A stretch of 64,000 nucleotides of DNA from Methylobacterium sp. WL1 (GCF_008000895.1 NZ_CP042823.1:6036501-6100500), one strand, 5' to 3'; shown: positions 47,223 through 57,186, counted from the first letter of the stretch. A program made the numbers and translations. The notes: generated from the letters alone by a model not told the origin.

Positions 47223-48728
47223 TCAGCGAGCGTTCTTGTAGGCCCGCCGCGAGACGATGGTCTGGACCATGATCTGGAGATCGAACCAGATCGACCAGTT
47301 GTCGATGTAGTGCAGGTCGCAGGCGACGCGACGTTCCATGTCGAGGTCGGTCAGGGTCTCGCCGCGATAGCCGTTGACCTGGGCCCAGCCGGTGATGCCG
47401 GGGCGCACGTTGTGCCGCCGGGCGTAGAGCGCGATCCGCCGCTCGAAGCTGCGGTCATGCGCCAGGGCGTGGGGGCGCGGGCCGACCAGCGACATCTCAC
47501 CCTTGAGGACGTTCAGGAGCTGCGGCAGCTCGTCGAGATTGGTCCGCCGAAGGATCGCGCCGACCTGCGTGATGCGGCTGTCGTTGCGGGTCGCCTGCTT
47601 GAACACCGCGTTGGCGTCCGCTCGCATCGACCGGAACTTGAACACGCCGAAGGGCTGCTGGTTGAAGCCGTAGCGCTTCTGGCGGAAGAAGACCGGACCC
47701 GGGCTGTCGAGCTTGATCGCCACGGCGATGGCCGCGAGCAGCGGCGACAGCGACACCAGGGCGATCGCCGCCACCGTGAGGTCGAGGGCGCGCTTGAGCA
47801 GGATCTCGGTCACGTTGAGCGGCCGGCGTCCGATATTGATGCCGGAGACGCCGCCGACCCGGGCGACCTGCATGTCAGGGAACCGGTCGAGGACGCTGCC
47901 GGGCCGCAGGTGCAGGGCCGACGGTACCCGCAGGAACGCGTCGATGCAGCGCTCGACCTCGGCGGTGTCGGTCCACGGCACCAGCACGAACACGTCGTCC
48001 GGGCGCAGGAACCGGACCACCGACACGGCGAGGTCGAGATCCTCCTGGAGCTGATCGTGCCGCGACACGGTGTCGGCGCCCGGATCGACCCGGCGCAGGT
48101 AACTGGTGCCGACGATCCGGGACCCGAGCTGCTCGGCCTCGTGGCTGGCGTAGAACCGGGCGATGTCCTCCTCGTACCCCACCAGGTGGACGCGGCTGGC
48201 CGAGGCCGATCCCGCCGTCAGGCTCCTGCGCACCAGGCGGGTCGCCACGGTGCGGGTCAGGAGGAGAGCCGGCAGGCCGAGCAGGAACGCCGTGATCGAG
48301 ACGATGCGCGAGTAGTCATTGGTCGTCTTGGTGAGGAAGCCGACCACAAGCACCGCCGCCCAGGCGACCAGCCAGAGCGAGGCTATGCGCTGGACGTTCA
48401 GCTTCTGTGCCATGATGCCGTCGAGGCTGTAATCCTCGCGCAGGATGTTCGACGAGACGATGATCGCGCTGAGCAGCGCGGCCAGGCGCAGGCCCCGGAA
48501 GGCGGTCACCCACACGCTGTCGCCCTCGAAGGCGATCTGGTAGCCGAACTCGACGGCCAGGATGACGGCGACGATCGCCCCGATCTCGGCCGCGGCCAGC
48601 GACGACGACATCACGATTCGCGCGAACGCCCGACCGCGGCGCGGCAGGAGCGCCGACCACACGCTGCGACGGCGTTCGGCCGAAGTCGGAAGGGGCTGGA
48701 ACGTCTCCGGAACCCGCTCGTGAAACAT
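47223..48728 (-). CDS. Polyprenyl-phosphate sugar phosphotransferase (exopolysaccharide)
   Basis: 501 aa from ATG 48728 (MFHERVPETFQPL). The N-terminal half has four or five membrane helices (about 35-165) and a CoA-binding-like domain (180-300); the C-terminal half is the bacterial sugar-transferase domain: KRALDLTVAAIALVSLSPLL, PVFFRQKRYGFNQQPF, FKFRSMRADA, TNLDELPQLLNVLKGEMSLV and GPRPHALAHD. WcaJ/PssY-type enzymes put the first sugar-1-phosphate (usually glucose or galactose) on undecaprenyl phosphate to start exopolysaccharide synthesis. No other eps genes are adjacent. Confidence 0.9.
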   Translation of the reverse strand: MFHERVPETFQPLPTSAERRRSVWSALLPRRGRAFARIVMSSSLAAAEIGAIVAVILAVEFGYQIAFEGDSVWVTAFRGLRLAALLSAIIVSSNILREDYSLDGIMAQKLNVQRIASLWLVAWAAVLVVGFLTKTTNDYSRIVSITAFLLGLPALLLTRTVATRLVRRSLTAGSASASRVHLVGYEEDIARFYASHEAEQLGSRIVGTSYLRRVDPGADTVSRHDQLQEDLDLAVSVVRFLRPDDVFVLVPWTDTAEVERCIDAFLRVPSALHLRPGSVLDRFPDMQVARVGGVSGINIGRRPLNVTEILLKRALDLTVAAIALVSLSPLLAAIAVAIKLDSPGPVFFRQKRYGFNQQPFGVFKFRSMRADANAVFKQATRNDSRITQVGAILRRTNLDELPQLLNVLKGEMSLVGPRPHALAHDRSFERRIALYARRHNVRPGITGWAQVNGYRGETLTDLDMERRVACDLHYIDNWSIWFDLQIMVQTIVSRRAYKNAR

Positions 48729-49112
48729 GTTGCCCGCCGCGTCCCGGTTTGATCGGACTTTGTACCGGTCTGAAACACGAAAGATTTCAGCGCCGGCATC
48801 TGCCGATGACGGAGCAAGGGGTGAGCCGCGAAATCCGGTAGTCCGGCCGCTTCGGGGTGGCCGCCCATGTAAGCGAACGTCTGCCGGTCGGCAATACATG
48901 GTAAATGCTGAGTCACCAGAATACGGAGACATGCAGTGCGTGACCGTTCGACGGCTTGATACCAGCAGTTGCGTGGTAATGCCGGGACGTTGCTGAAGGG
49001 TTGAATTCTAGCGGACCAAGAAGCTTGGCCGAGTCTCGCGGTATCCCGGACACAGGGGCGGCGCGGTTCCTGCGCGCGGCCGTCGACGGGGTCGCCCAAC
49101 CTTACGTCGTCA
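48729..49112. other. Intergenic region upstream of the sugar transferase
   Basis: About 380 bases with lower GC than the surroundings (for example GAAACACGAAAGATTTCAGC and ATACATGGTAAATGC). It should hold the promoter of the sugar-transferase gene. No gene is recognised. Confidence 0.4.
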
Positions 49113-49143
49113 CGCCGCCAGACCACATTTCGGTCCGGCGGCG
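49113..49143 (-). terminator. Candidate terminator after the HmuQ-like gene
   Basis: CGCCGCC and GGCGGCG pair, extended inward by GACC and GGTC after one mismatch, around a 7-base loop. It lies 25 bases after the stop of the minus-strand gene. No T-tract follows. Confidence 0.45.
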
Positions 49144-49168
49144 GGTCATGAAGGCAGTATCTGCAACG

Positions 49169-49513
49169 TCAGGCGGTGGCGGCCTGCTTCGCGGTCTCGG
49201 CGCCGCCGACGGTCTGCACCATCTCGAAGCCCTCGAATTGCGGGTGTCCGAGATACAGCGGCTTGGTCGAAGGGGCCCGGCTGTGCGCCTTGCGGAACTG
49301 CTCGGAGCGCGTCCAGGCTTCGAATTCGGCGCGCGAGCGCCAGACGGTGTGCGAGGCGTAGAGGACATGATCCTCCTGCTCCGGTCCACGCAACAGGTGG
49401 AATTCGACGAAGCCATCCATCTCGCCGAGATGGCTGTCGCGCCCGAGCCAGACGGCCTCGAAGTCCTCGGTCGCATCCTTAACGACCTTGAAGCGATTCA
49501 TCGCGATAAACAT
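49169..49513 (-). CDS. Haem-degrading monooxygenase (HmuQ/IsdG-like)
   Basis: 114 aa from MFIAMNRFKVVKDATEDFEA. ABM-fold protein close to the HmuQ/HmuD haem oxygenases of Bradyrhizobium: EAVWLGRDSHLGEM, GFVEFHLLRGPEQEDH, SHTVWRSRAEFEAWTRSEQF and KAHSRA. Such enzymes open the haem ring to release iron in the cytosol. No haem-transport gene is adjacent and I see no clear Irr or RirA box upstream. Annotators may call it an antibiotic-biosynthesis monooxygenase, which is only the fold name. Confidence 0.78.
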   Translation of the reverse strand: MFIAMNRFKVVKDATEDFEAVWLGRDSHLGEMDGFVEFHLLRGPEQEDHVLYASHTVWRSRAEFEAWTRSEQFRKAHSRAPSTKPLYLGHPQFEGFEMVQTVGGAETAKQAATA

Positions 49514-49856
49514 GCTGTTCTCCGTTGAGAGGCTGAATTTAGGCCCCGAAGCCGGTCCGGGCGAGCCCTGCTGCGGCGACGGGGCGCGCGCGAAGCTCTG
49601 CGCAGACTTATCCGATCGACATTTCAGCAACAATGTTTCGAAGATACGCCAGGTTAAACCACAAGATGTATGCTTAGACTTGCGGAGCTTAACAACTTCG
49701 TGTCCAATTGCGGGACGGTCCATATTGTGTCGCAGTCGGGGTGTCATCCGATTGCTATACCGCTCGCAATCGACGCGAAAATTTGTTCGGCGCACGGGAG
49801 CAAGTGACAATAAGGGCTTAGAGCCGGTACCGTTTGCAATGCATTCGGTTGCTGCT
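49514..49856. other. Divergent intergenic region, HmuQ-like gene and XRE regulator
   Basis: About 340 bases, notably AT-richer between 49610 and 49770 (AAACCACAAGATGTATGCTT, AGCTTAACAACTTCG), typical of promoters in this GC-rich genome. No open frame is convincing. Confidence 0.45.
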
Positions 49857-49880
49857 CTAGCGTGCGGCACCGCACGTTAG
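49857..49880. promoter_or_regulatory. 24-bp near-perfect palindrome before the XRE regulator gene
   Basis: Arms CTAGCGTGCGG (49857-49867) and CCGCACGTTAG (49870-49880) match at 10 of 11 positions around a 2-base centre. It lies 33 bases upstream of the start codon, where an autoregulated HTH protein would bind. A two-base loop makes an RNA hairpin less likely than a protein site. Confidence 0.6.
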
Positions 49881-49913
49881 GTATAGGCGCGTTATGAGAT
49901 TGAGGGTCGGACG

Positions 49914-50408
49914 GTGAAGCGGCGCGATGGCGAGGCGAGAACACCGGATCCGCAAGGGGACGCTGTTCAAAGCGCGGACAAGGACGTGACCAGTCAGATC
50001 ATGCCGAAGCAGACCACCGACGTCGATCGTCTGGTCGGTATTCGCATCACCGCGCTGCGGAAGGCCCGCGGCCTCAGCCAGACCGCGCTCGGCAACGCCG
50101 TCGGCGTCACGTTCCAGCAGGTTCAGAAATACGAGAAGGGCCAGAACCGCGTCGGTGCGGGCCGGCTGCGCGAGATCGCGCGCCTGCTCGAGGTGCCGGT
50201 GTCGGCGTTTTTCGAAGAGAGCGAGCCCCGCGAGAACGCCCAGGAGGACGTGTTCGGCTTCCTCAGCGCCCACGGGGCGATCGAGTTGCTGCGCGCCTAC
50301 GCGCTGATCGAGGACGAGCAGATGCGCCGCGACGTCCTCGCGCTGGTCCGGAGCGCCGCGCGGCTGGCGCAGGCCCGCACCGCACCGCCCGCAGCCGATC
50401 CGGTCTGA
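49914..50408 (+). CDS. XRE-family helix-turn-helix regulator
   Basis: 164 aa. The GTG at 49914 is chosen because GAGGG lies 7 bases upstream; an internal GTG (49986) or ATG (50001) would give a shorter protein starting close to the domain. HTH domain about 42-100: VGIRITALRKARGLSQTALG, NAVGVTFQQVQKYEKGQNRV and LREIARLLEVPVSAFFE. The C-terminal 60 residues are helical (AIELLRAYALIEDEQMRRDV). Probably a SinR-like repressor binding the palindrome upstream. It converges with cobB; no link with cobalamin can be shown. Confidence 0.85.
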   Translation: MKRRDGEARTPDPQGDAVQSADKDVTSQIMPKQTTDVDRLVGIRITALRKARGLSQTALGNAVGVTFQQVQKYEKGQNRVGAGRLREIARLLEVPVSAFFEESEPRENAQEDVFGFLSAHGAIELLRAYALIEDEQMRRDVLALVRSAARLAQARTAPPAADPV

Positions 50409-50495
50409 ACGGTTTCGACCGGGGCGGTCCCGTACACATCACGCAATCAAATCGATCGCGTTTCGGCCTCGACGATCCCGCACGCTGAGCGTCTC

Positions 50496-51815
50496 TCAGA
50501 TCTCCTCGGCCGCGATGAGGTGGAAGAAGCTTCCGCCCACCAGGCCCACCCGGTGCCCGGCCAAGCCTTGATCCGTGCCTTCCGCATCGGCGACGCGGGC
50601 AAGGGCGTCCGCCTCCACGGCGGAGGGTGACAGCTCGCTGGCATAGTGGAACTCGTGGCCCACGATCCGGGCGCCGCGGTGGCCCAGCGGACCGTCGCTG
50701 CTGAGGCGGGCGACACGATAGCCGAGATGCAGCTTGCGCTTGCGGTACGAGGTGGCGACCGGCAGCAGCCCCGCCATGGCGTGGGTGTTGCCATCCGCAT
50801 CCTCGAGCGTCCGACCCAGGACCATGTAGCCGCCGCACTCCCCGTGGACCGGCCGTGTCGCCGCGAAGGCGCGCAGGCCATCGAGGAAGCGGGTCGCGGC
50901 AGCGAGTTGCCCGGCATGCAATTCCGGATACCCGCCGGGCAGCCAGCAGGCGTCGCACGATTCCGGCGGCGCTTCGTCGGCGAGGGGTGAGAACGGGACG
51001 ATCTCGGCCCCGGCCAGCTGCCATCCGGCTTCGAGATGCGGGTAAAGGAAGCTGAACGCCGCGTCCCGGGCCACCGCGATCCGTTGCCCGGGCGGTCGCG
51101 GCAGCACGCCCACCGACGACGGAGCGCTGCCGCCGGCGCAGGCGATCACGGCATCGAGGTCGATACCCGCTTCCGCCAGGTCGGCGAGGCGGTCGAGCCG
51201 CGCCTCCAGGTCGGCGGTCTCGCCCGCCTGGACGAGGCCGAGATGGCGCTCGGGCAGGACTAGCTCGGCATCGCGCATCAGGGCGCCGAGCACCGGGAGG
51301 CCGACGCGCTCAAGGCCGGCCTCCACGAGCCGGCGGTGGCGGGCGCTCGCAACCTTGTTGAGGATCACCCCGGCTATACGGACTCGCGGGTCGTAGAGCG
51401 TGCAGCCGAGCGCCACGGCGGCGGCCGATTGCGCCGCGCCGGACACGTCGATCACCAGTACCACCGGCCAGCCGAAGCGGGCCGCGATGTCGGCGTTTGC
51501 CCCGGTCCGGTTCTCCGCGGCCCGGACCCCGTCGAACAGGCCCATGGAGCCCTCGGCGACCACGATATCGGCCCGCGCGGCCGTCTCGCCCGCCAGCGCG
51601 TCGAGGAGCCCGGGCGCCATGGCGAAGCTGTCGAGGTTGAAGCTCGGCTGGCCGGTCGCCGCCCGGTGGAAGGCGGGATCGATGTAGTCCGGCCCGCATT
51701 TGGCACCGCGGACACGCAGGCCCCGCCGGGTCAGCGCGCGCATCAGCGCGAGGGTGACGGTGGTCTTGCCCGAGCTCGAGCGCGGGGCGGCCACCAGCAG
51801 GCCGGGGGCGCTCAT
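50496..51815 (-). CDS. cobB: Cobyrinate/hydrogenobyrinate a,c-diamide synthase
   Basis: 439 aa. N-terminal P-loop amidotransferase-type ATPase ([29 protein letters not shown]) and C-terminal glutamine amidotransferase domain with nucleophile Cys in [11 protein letters not shown] and His in [15 protein letters not shown]. It amidates the a and c side chains of hydrogenobyrinate using ATP and glutamine. Last gene of the cob transcript; its ATG overlaps the cobM stop. Confidence 0.95.
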   Translation of the reverse strand: MSAPGLLVAAPRSSSGKTTVTLALMRALTRRGLRVRGAKCGPDYIDPAFHRAATGQPSFNLDSFAMAPGLLDALAGETAARADIVVAEGSMGLFDGVRAAENRTGANADIAARFGWPVVLVIDVSGAAQSAAAVALGCTLYDPRVRIAGVILNKVASARHRRLVEAGLERVGLPVLGALMRDAELVLPERHLGLVQAGETADLEARLDRLADLAEAGIDLDAVIACAGGSAPSSVGVLPRPPGQRIAVARDAAFSFLYPHLEAGWQLAGAEIVPFSPLADEAPPESCDACWLPGGYPELHAGQLAAATRFLDGLRAFAATRPVHGECGGYMVLGRTLEDADGNTHAMAGLLPVATSYRKRKLHLGYRVARLSSDGPLGHRGARIVGHEFHYASELSPSAVEADALARVADAEGTDQGLAGHRVGLVGGSFFHLIAAEEI

Positions 51816-52588
51816 ACCGCGCCCCCCACGGTCCCGCCCGGCCTGTAGCGCCGGTCGTAATCGGGGGCGTAGAGCGCGCTTTCCCGGAAGTCGGCTGCGC
51901 CGAGCGCCGGCCCGACGAGGATCAGGGCGGTGCGTTCGAGACCGGCCCCCGCCACGAGGGCGGGGAGCCCGGCGAGGTCGCCGGTCAGCGCCCGCTCGTC
52001 CGGCCAGGAGGCGCGGAACACTACCGCCGCCGGGCAGGACGCGCCGTAGAATGGGATCAGCTCGGCCGCGACCTTCTCGATCACGTGGATCGAGAGATGC
52101 ACCGCCAGCGTCGCCCCGGTCGCCGCGAAGGCGGCGAGCGTCTCACGCTCCGGCATCGCGCTCGCCCGGCCCGAGGTGCGGGTCAGCACGACGGATTGCG
52201 ATACGCCCGGCACCGTCAGCTCCCGGTGCAGCATCGCGGCGGCGGCCGCGAAGGCCGGGACGCCCGGCGTCACCGTGTAGGCGATGCCGAGCCGGTCGAG
52301 CCGGCGCATCTGCTCGGCGAGCGCGCTCCAGATCGACAGATCGCCCGAATGCAGCCGCGCCACGTCGTGCCCGCCCGCATTCGCGGTCTCGATCTCAGCC
52401 ATGATCGCGTCGAGATCGAGGGGTGCGGTGTCGACGATGCGGGCGCCCGGCGGGCACCAGCCCAAAATCTCGGGCGCCACCAGCGATCCGGCGTAGAGGC
52501 AGACCGGGCAGGCGGCGATGCGGTCGCGCCCGCGCACAGTGATCAGGTCGGCAGCGCCGGGTCCGGCGCCGATGAAGTGGACGGTCAT
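51812..52588 (-). CDS. cobM: Precorrin-4 C11-methyltransferase
   Basis: 258 aa. SAM-dependent tetrapyrrole methylase: starts [20 protein letters not shown], then [44 protein letters not shown] and [13 protein letters not shown]. It methylates C11 of precorrin-4 to give precorrin-5. Overlaps cobE and cobB at either end by 4 bases. Confidence 0.96.
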   Translation of the reverse strand: MTVHFIGAGPGAADLITVRGRDRIAACPVCLYAGSLVAPEILGWCPPGARIVDTAPLDLDAIMAEIETANAGGHDVARLHSGDLSIWSALAEQMRRLDRLGIAYTVTPGVPAFAAAAAMLHRELTVPGVSQSVVLTRTSGRASAMPERETLAAFAATGATLAVHLSIHVIEKVAAELIPFYGASCPAAVVFRASWPDERALTGDLAGLPALVAGAGLERTALILVGPALGAADFRESALYAPDYDRRYRPGGTVGGAV

Positions 52589-52989
52589 GGGTGCCGAGCG
52601 GTCTGGTGCGGGATCGCGAGGGCGCAGGTTGCGCCGGCGCTGGCGATGCGGGGAAGGGCGAGGCGGCTCTCGGAACCCGCCGCCGCCAGGGCGGCCGCCT
52701 CGGCCAGCGAGCCGACGCCGCGCAGGCGCTCGATCCGGGCCGAGCGCGTGACGACTTTTGGGTCGCAGGCTTCCAGGGCTGCCGGTTCGACCGGCCAGGG
52801 CGAAAGACCGAACGCCGCTGCCGCCGCGCAGATAGACGGTTCCGCGGCCCTGTCTGACGCCGTGGCGATGGCCGTCAGATCGGTCCGGGCGGCACCGACG
52901 GCACCGAGGGCGCGGGCGATGAGCGCGGCGATCTCGTCGGCGCCGGTGCCGCGCCGGAACCCGATCCCGGCTACGAGCGGGTCGGTCAT
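52585..52989 (-). CDS. cobE: Cobalamin biosynthesis protein CobE
   Basis: 134 aa from ATG 52989, overlapping the cobL stop (ATGA); an ATG at 53007 is possible. It has [34 protein letters not shown] and [11 protein letters not shown], matching CobE and the C-terminal domain of CbiG. CobE is needed in the aerobic pathway, but its exact step is unclear. Confidence 0.9.
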   Translation of the reverse strand: MTDPLVAGIGFRRGTGADEIAALIARALGAVGAARTDLTAIATASDRAAEPSICAAAAAFGLSPWPVEPAALEACDPKVVTRSARIERLRGVGSLAEAAALAAAGSESRLALPRIASAGATCALAIPHQTARHP

Positions 52990-54206
52990 GGCTTGGTCCA
53001 GGCCCATTGGGTCACCGGCATCGCGGGACGCCAGCCATGCATCCCCCCCACCGGGCTCGCCCGATCGACCGAAAAGCGCCGCAGGCTTCCGCCATGTTGG
53101 GCGAAGGCCGCGAGCAGCGCCGCCTCGCCCTGGATCGTGACCGCGTTGGCCACGCAGCGCCCGCCCGGCCGGAGGGAACCGAGCGTATCCGCCAGAACCC
53201 CCGCCTCGGAAACGCCGCCGCCGATGAAGACCGCGTCCGGGGCGGCTAACCGGGCTAGGGCTGCCGGGGCTGCGCCTGTGACCACCGACAGGTCCGGAAC
53301 CCCGAGGGCCTGAGCATTCCGAAGGATCCGCTCAGCCCGGTCCGGCCGAGCCTCGATGGCGGTGGCGCGCAGGCTCGGATGGCGCAGCATCCACTCGATC
53401 GCGATGGATCCCGCCCCGGCCCCGACATCCCAGAGATGCTGGCCCGGATGCGGCTGCAGAGCCGCCATCGTCAGGGCGCGGATCTCGGCCTTGGTCAGCT
53501 GCCCGTCATTCTCGAACAGCCCGTCGTCGAGGCCGGGCGCCAGCGGTAGGGCCTGTCCTGCGCCTGCCACCGCGATGGCCACGGTGTTGAGCGGGTCGAT
53601 CGTACCGAGGTCGAAGCCATCGGCCCGGCCCTCGCGGACCCGCTCGCGCGGGCCGCCCATCGCCTCCAGCACCGTGATGGTCGAGGCGCCGAAGCCGCGC
53701 TCGGTGAGCAGCCCCGCCAGCGCCGACGGTGTGGTGCCGTCCCAGGACAAGACCAGGAGCCGGGCCCCTGGCTGGATGTGGGGCACTATCCGCGCCAGAG
53801 CCCGCCCGTGCAGGGTGACGAGACCACATTCGGCCAGCGGCCAGCCGAGCCGCGCGCAGGCGAGGCTGAAGGCGGAGGGCTGCGGGAAGGCGCGGATTTC
53901 GGTGGGCAGCACCAGCTGGGCAATCTCGGCGCCGATGCCGTAGTGGAACGGGTCGCCGGTCGCGAGAATGCAGGTCGGCCGTCCACGCCGGGCCAGGATC
54001 TCCGGATAGGCGTCGTGGATCGGGCTCGGCCAGGTCCGGGTCTCGGCGTCGAGGGGGGCGGCTAGGGCGAGGTGGCGCCGCCCGCCATACACGACCTGCG
54101 CGGCATCGAGCGCCGCGGCAGCCGCCGGCGCGAGGCCCGAGCGTCCATCCTCGCCGATGCCGACGATCGATAGCCAGCGGTGGCTCGACAGGGGATCAGC
54201 GCTCAT
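52986..54206 (-). CDS. cobL: Precorrin-6Y C5,15-methyltransferase (decarboxylating)
   Basis: 406 aa from ATG 54206 ([21 protein letters not shown]). Fusion of CbiE (N-terminal tetrapyrrole methylase with [17 protein letters not shown]) and CbiT (C-terminal Rossmann methyltransferase with [18 protein letters not shown] and [11 protein letters not shown]). It methylates C5 and C15 and removes the C12 acetate carboxyl. cobK starts 28 bases away in the opposite direction. Confidence 0.95.
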   Translation of the reverse strand: MSADPLSSHRWLSIVGIGEDGRSGLAPAAAAALDAAQVVYGGRRHLALAAPLDAETRTWPSPIHDAYPEILARRGRPTCILATGDPFHYGIGAEIAQLVLPTEIRAFPQPSAFSLACARLGWPLAECGLVTLHGRALARIVPHIQPGARLLVLSWDGTTPSALAGLLTERGFGASTITVLEAMGGPRERVREGRADGFDLGTIDPLNTVAIAVAGAGQALPLAPGLDDGLFENDGQLTKAEIRALTMAALQPHPGQHLWDVGAGAGSIAIEWMLRHPSLRATAIEARPDRAERILRNAQALGVPDLSVVTGAAPAALARLAAPDAVFIGGGVSEAGVLADTLGSLRPGGRCVANAVTIQGEAALLAAFAQHGGSLRRFSVDRASPVGGMHGWRPAMPVTQWAWTKP

Positions 54207-54234
54207 GGACAAGACCCCCATGAACCGCGGTGCG

Positions 54235-55002
54235 ATGCGAATCCTGATCCTCGGCGGCACCGGCGAGGCGAGCGCCTTGGCCCGGGCGCTGGCCGACCGG
54301 AACGCGTACGCCGTAACGCTGTCGCTGGCCGGCCGGACCGCGGCCCCGAAGGCCGAGCCGGTGCCGACCCGGATCGGCGGGTTCGGTGGCGCCGTGGGCC
54401 TCGCCGATTATCTGCGCGCGGGGGCTATCGATCGCCTGATCGACGCGACGCACCCGTTCGCGGCGACCATCTCGGCCAACGCCGCCGCCGCCGCGGAGGT
54501 CGCAGGGGTGCCGCTGCTGGCGATCCGCCGGCCGGGCTGGCGCCGCGAGGCGGGCGACCTCTGGACCGAGGTGGCGACCATGGAACAGGCGGTCGCGGCC
54601 CTCGGGCCGGCGCCCCGGCGCGTGTTCCTGACGATCGGCCGTCAGGAGGCCGGCGCCTTCGCGGTGGCGCCGCAGCACAGTTATCTGGCCCGGAGCGTCG
54701 AGCCGCTCGGGTCGGCTCTGCCCGTGCCGGACCTCACGGCCATCGAGGCGCGGGGCCCGTTCGACGCGACGGCCGAGGCCGCGCTGATGCGTGCCACCGG
54801 CACCGAGATCCTGGTCAGCAAGAATTCCGGCGGTGCGGCGACCTACGGCAAGATCGCGGCGGCGCGCAGCCTCGCGATCCCGGTGGTGATGGTGCGCCGG
54901 CCGGAGAAGCCGGACGTGCCGAGCGTCCCCGACGCCGCGGGCGCTCTGCGCTGGCTCGAGACCGGCATTCATGCCGGGCCCGCGACCTTGCGCGACGTGT
55001 AG
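54235..55002 (+). CDS. cobK: Precorrin-6A reductase
   Basis: 255 aa from ATG 54235 (MRILILGGTGEASALARAL); earlier in-frame ATGs at 54205 and 54223 are possible. CobK features: TRIGGFGGAVGLADYLR, DATHPFAATISANAAAA, GRQEAGAFA and LVSKNSGGAATYGKIAAA. It reduces precorrin-6A with NADPH. It is the only cob gene on the plus strand, sits between cobL and cobJ, and its 3' end overlaps cobJ by 34 bases tail to tail. Confidence 0.95.
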   Translation: MRILILGGTGEASALARALADRNAYAVTLSLAGRTAAPKAEPVPTRIGGFGGAVGLADYLRAGAIDRLIDATHPFAATISANAAAAAEVAGVPLLAIRRPGWRREAGDLWTEVATMEQAVAALGPAPRRVFLTIGRQEAGAFAVAPQHSYLARSVEPLGSALPVPDLTAIEARGPFDATAEAALMRATGTEILVSKNSGGAATYGKIAAARSLAIPVVMVRRPEKPDVPSVPDAAGALRWLETGIHAGPATLRDV

Positions 55003-55730
55003 ACGAACGGCACGCCGCCGGACCGTGGGATCAGCCGCGTGGTGGAGGCGCCGAGGATCACCATCGTGGCCATGTCGGCCGGTACGGCATGCGCTTCGGC
55101 GAGCGTCGAGACCCGGATCGCTTCGTCCGGCCGGCTGATCGCGCGGGCGAACATCACCGGTGTCTCGGGCGCCCGGATCCCGGCGGCGAGATCGAAGGCG
55201 GCGCCGAGCTGCCAGGGCCGGGCGGCCGAGATCGGGTTGTAGAGCGCGATCACGAAGTCGGCGCGCAGCACCGCGTCGAGCCGGGCGGTCACCACCGGCC
55301 AGGGCTTCAGGTTATCCGAAAGCGACAGGGCGCAGAAATCGCCGCCCAGCGGCGCGCCGAGCCGGGCGGCGGCGGCCAGCATCGCGGTGATCCCCGGCTC
55401 GACCGTGATGGTCAGGTCGCGCCATCCGGGCTCGCCGTGCTCCACCGCCTCGAACACGGCCGAGGCCATGGCAAAAACGCCCGGATCGCCGCCGGACACC
55501 ACCGCCACCCGCCTCCCGGAGGCGGCGAGCTGCAGGGCGTGGCGGGCGCGGTCCACTTCGACGCGGTTGTCGCTGGCGTGACGGATGAGGTCCGGGCGCT
55601 CGGGCACGCGCGCCACGTAGGGAAAGTAGCCGATCAGATCCTGCGCGGCGTCGAGGGCCCGGCGGGCGGACTCGGTCAGCAACCCGGGATCCCCGGGGCC
55701 GAGGCCGACCACCGTGACGCTGCCGCTCAC
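54969..55730 (-). CDS. cobJ: Precorrin-3B C17-methyltransferase
   Basis: 253 aa from a GTG at 55730 overlapping the cobI stop (GTGA); this gives the normal length. [57 protein letters not shown] and DFCALSLSDNLKPW are the CobJ/CbiH signature. It methylates C17 and drives ring contraction to precorrin-4. Confidence 0.95.
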   Translation of the reverse strand: MSGSVTVVGLGPGDPGLLTESARRALDAAQDLIGYFPYVARVPERPDLIRHASDNRVEVDRARHALQLAASGRRVAVVSGGDPGVFAMASAVFEAVEHGEPGWRDLTITVEPGITAMLAAAARLGAPLGGDFCALSLSDNLKPWPVVTARLDAVLRADFVIALYNPISAARPWQLGAAFDLAAGIRAPETPVMFARAISRPDEAIRVSTLAEAHAVPADMATMVILGASTTRLIPRSGGVPFVYTSRKVAGPA

Positions 55731-56506
55731 GGCCGACGCCCCTCGCCGGGCAGGAGGACCATCGAGAAGTAGGGCGCCTCGTCGTCGGCCTTGTCGGCGA
55801 GCATCACCACGCGCTCGCCCGCCATGGTGCCGCGCTCGACATAGACGGCCCGGTTCAGCAGCCCTGCGGCGGTGAGCGCAGCCCGCACCTTCGGCAAGTG
55901 CCGGCCGAGCTTCATCAATACGGCGGCGTCGGTGCCGCGCAGGCGCTCGGTGAGCGCGTCCAGCGGCAGCGTGGCCGGCAGGACCGTGAGGATGTCGTCG
56001 CCCCAGGTGATCGGCGTGCCGGCCCGGGTCCAGCAGCCCGACATGCCGGTGACGCCCGGCACCACCTCCACGGGGAAGCGGTCCTTGAGGCGCCGCCACA
56101 GGTGCATGAACGAACCGTAGAAGAACGGGTCGCCCTCCGAAAGGATCGCGACGTCGCGCCCGGCGCCGAGATGGTCGGCGAGCTGGCCGGCTGCGTCGTC
56201 GTAGAAGGCGGCCAGCGCCGCCACGTAATCCGGGTGCTCCGGGTGGATCTCGGTGGTGTAGGGGTAGGCGAGGGGCATCTCGCGGGCGGGGTCGCGCAGG
56301 ATCGCGTCCGCGATGGTGCGGGCGTTGCCGCGCCGGCCACGCTTGCAGAAATGCACCAGCACCGGCGCGCGCATCAGGATGCGCTGCGCCTTCACGGTGA
56401 GCAGTTCCGGGTCGCCCGGGCCCATGCCGACCCCGTAGAGGGTGCCGGTCACGGCGATCGCAGGGATCTCCTCGACGGGGGCTTCGACGCGCTCGAACCC
56501 GTCCAT
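55727..56506 (-). CDS. cobI: Precorrin-2 C20-methyltransferase
   Basis: 259 aa from ATG 56506 (MDGFERVEAPVEEIP). GTLYGVGMGPGDPELLTVKAQ, EGDPFFYGSFMHLWRRL and VPGVTGMSGCWTRAGTPI identify CobI. It converts precorrin-2 to precorrin-3A. Its ATG overlaps the cobH stop by one base (TGATG). Confidence 0.96.
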   Translation of the reverse strand: MDGFERVEAPVEEIPAIAVTGTLYGVGMGPGDPELLTVKAQRILMRAPVLVHFCKRGRRGNARTIADAILRDPAREMPLAYPYTTEIHPEHPDYVAALAAFYDDAAGQLADHLGAGRDVAILSEGDPFFYGSFMHLWRRLKDRFPVEVVPGVTGMSGCWTRAGTPITWGDDILTVLPATLPLDALTERLRGTDAAVLMKLGRHLPKVRAALTAAGLLNRAVYVERGTMAGERVVMLADKADDEAPYFSMVLLPGEGRRP

Positions 56507-57186
56507 CACTCGACCTCGCTGGCGAGCGCGTTGACCGCCGCCGCGGTCATCGCGCTGCCGCCGCGCCGGCCGTGGACGACCACGAACGGCACCCGGCCGT
56601 CCCGGGCCAGGGCATCCTTCGATTCGGCCGCGCCGACGAAGCCCACCGGGATGCCGATCACGGCGGCCGGGGGCGGCACGCCGGCGTCGAGCAGCTCGAG
56701 CAGGCGGAACAGGGCGGTGGGGGCGTTGCCGACCGCGACGATGCTGCCCGGCAGGTGCTCCCGCCACAGTTCCATGGCGGCGGCCGAGCGGGTGGTGCCC
56801 AGGCTCTTGGCGAGGTCCGGCACGCGCGGATCGCCCAGCGTGCAGATCACCGCGTTCTTGGCGGGCAGCCGCGTCCGGGTGACGCCGTCGGCGACCATCC
56901 GGACATCGCACAGGATCGGGGCGCCGGCCTGGAGCGCCGCGACCCCCGCCTCGGCGAACCCATCCGACATCTCCACGTCTACCGGGAGGTCGGTCATGCC
57001 GCAGGCATGGATCATCCGGACGACGACGCGCTCGGCCGCACCCGACCAGCGCGCGAGGTCGGCCTCGGCCCGGATCATCGCGAAGGAGCGGGCGTAGATC
57101 GCCGCACCGTCACGGATGTAGTCGTACCGGGAGGCCGCCTCAGGCTCCGAACCTGCCTGGCGCAGGGCGTTCTGGCTCGCGCTCAT
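56506..57186 (-). CDS. cobH: Precorrin-8X methylmutase
   Basis: 226 aa. RMIHACGMTDLPVDVEMSDG with the catalytic His, LCDVRMVADGV, GNAPTALFRLLELL and PVGFVGAAESKDAL. It moves the methyl from C11 to C12 to give hydrogenobyrinate. ATG overlaps the cobG stop (ATGA). Confidence 0.97.
   Translation of the reverse strand: MSASQNALRQAGSEPEAASRYDYIRDGAAIYARSFAMIRAEADLARWSGAAERVVVRMIHACGMTDLPVDVEMSDGFAEAGVAALQAGAPILCDVRMVADGVTRTRLPAKNAVICTLGDPRVPDLAKSLGTTRSAAAMELWREHLPGSIVAVGNAPTALFRLLELLDAGVPPPAAVIGIPVGFVGAAESKDALARDGRVPFVVVHGRRGGSAMTAAAVNALASEVE

Noticed and set aside
49514..49856. Irr or RirA iron box upstream of the HmuQ-like gene
   Set aside because: No sequence close to the known iron-control elements was found, although haem-iron control would be plausible.
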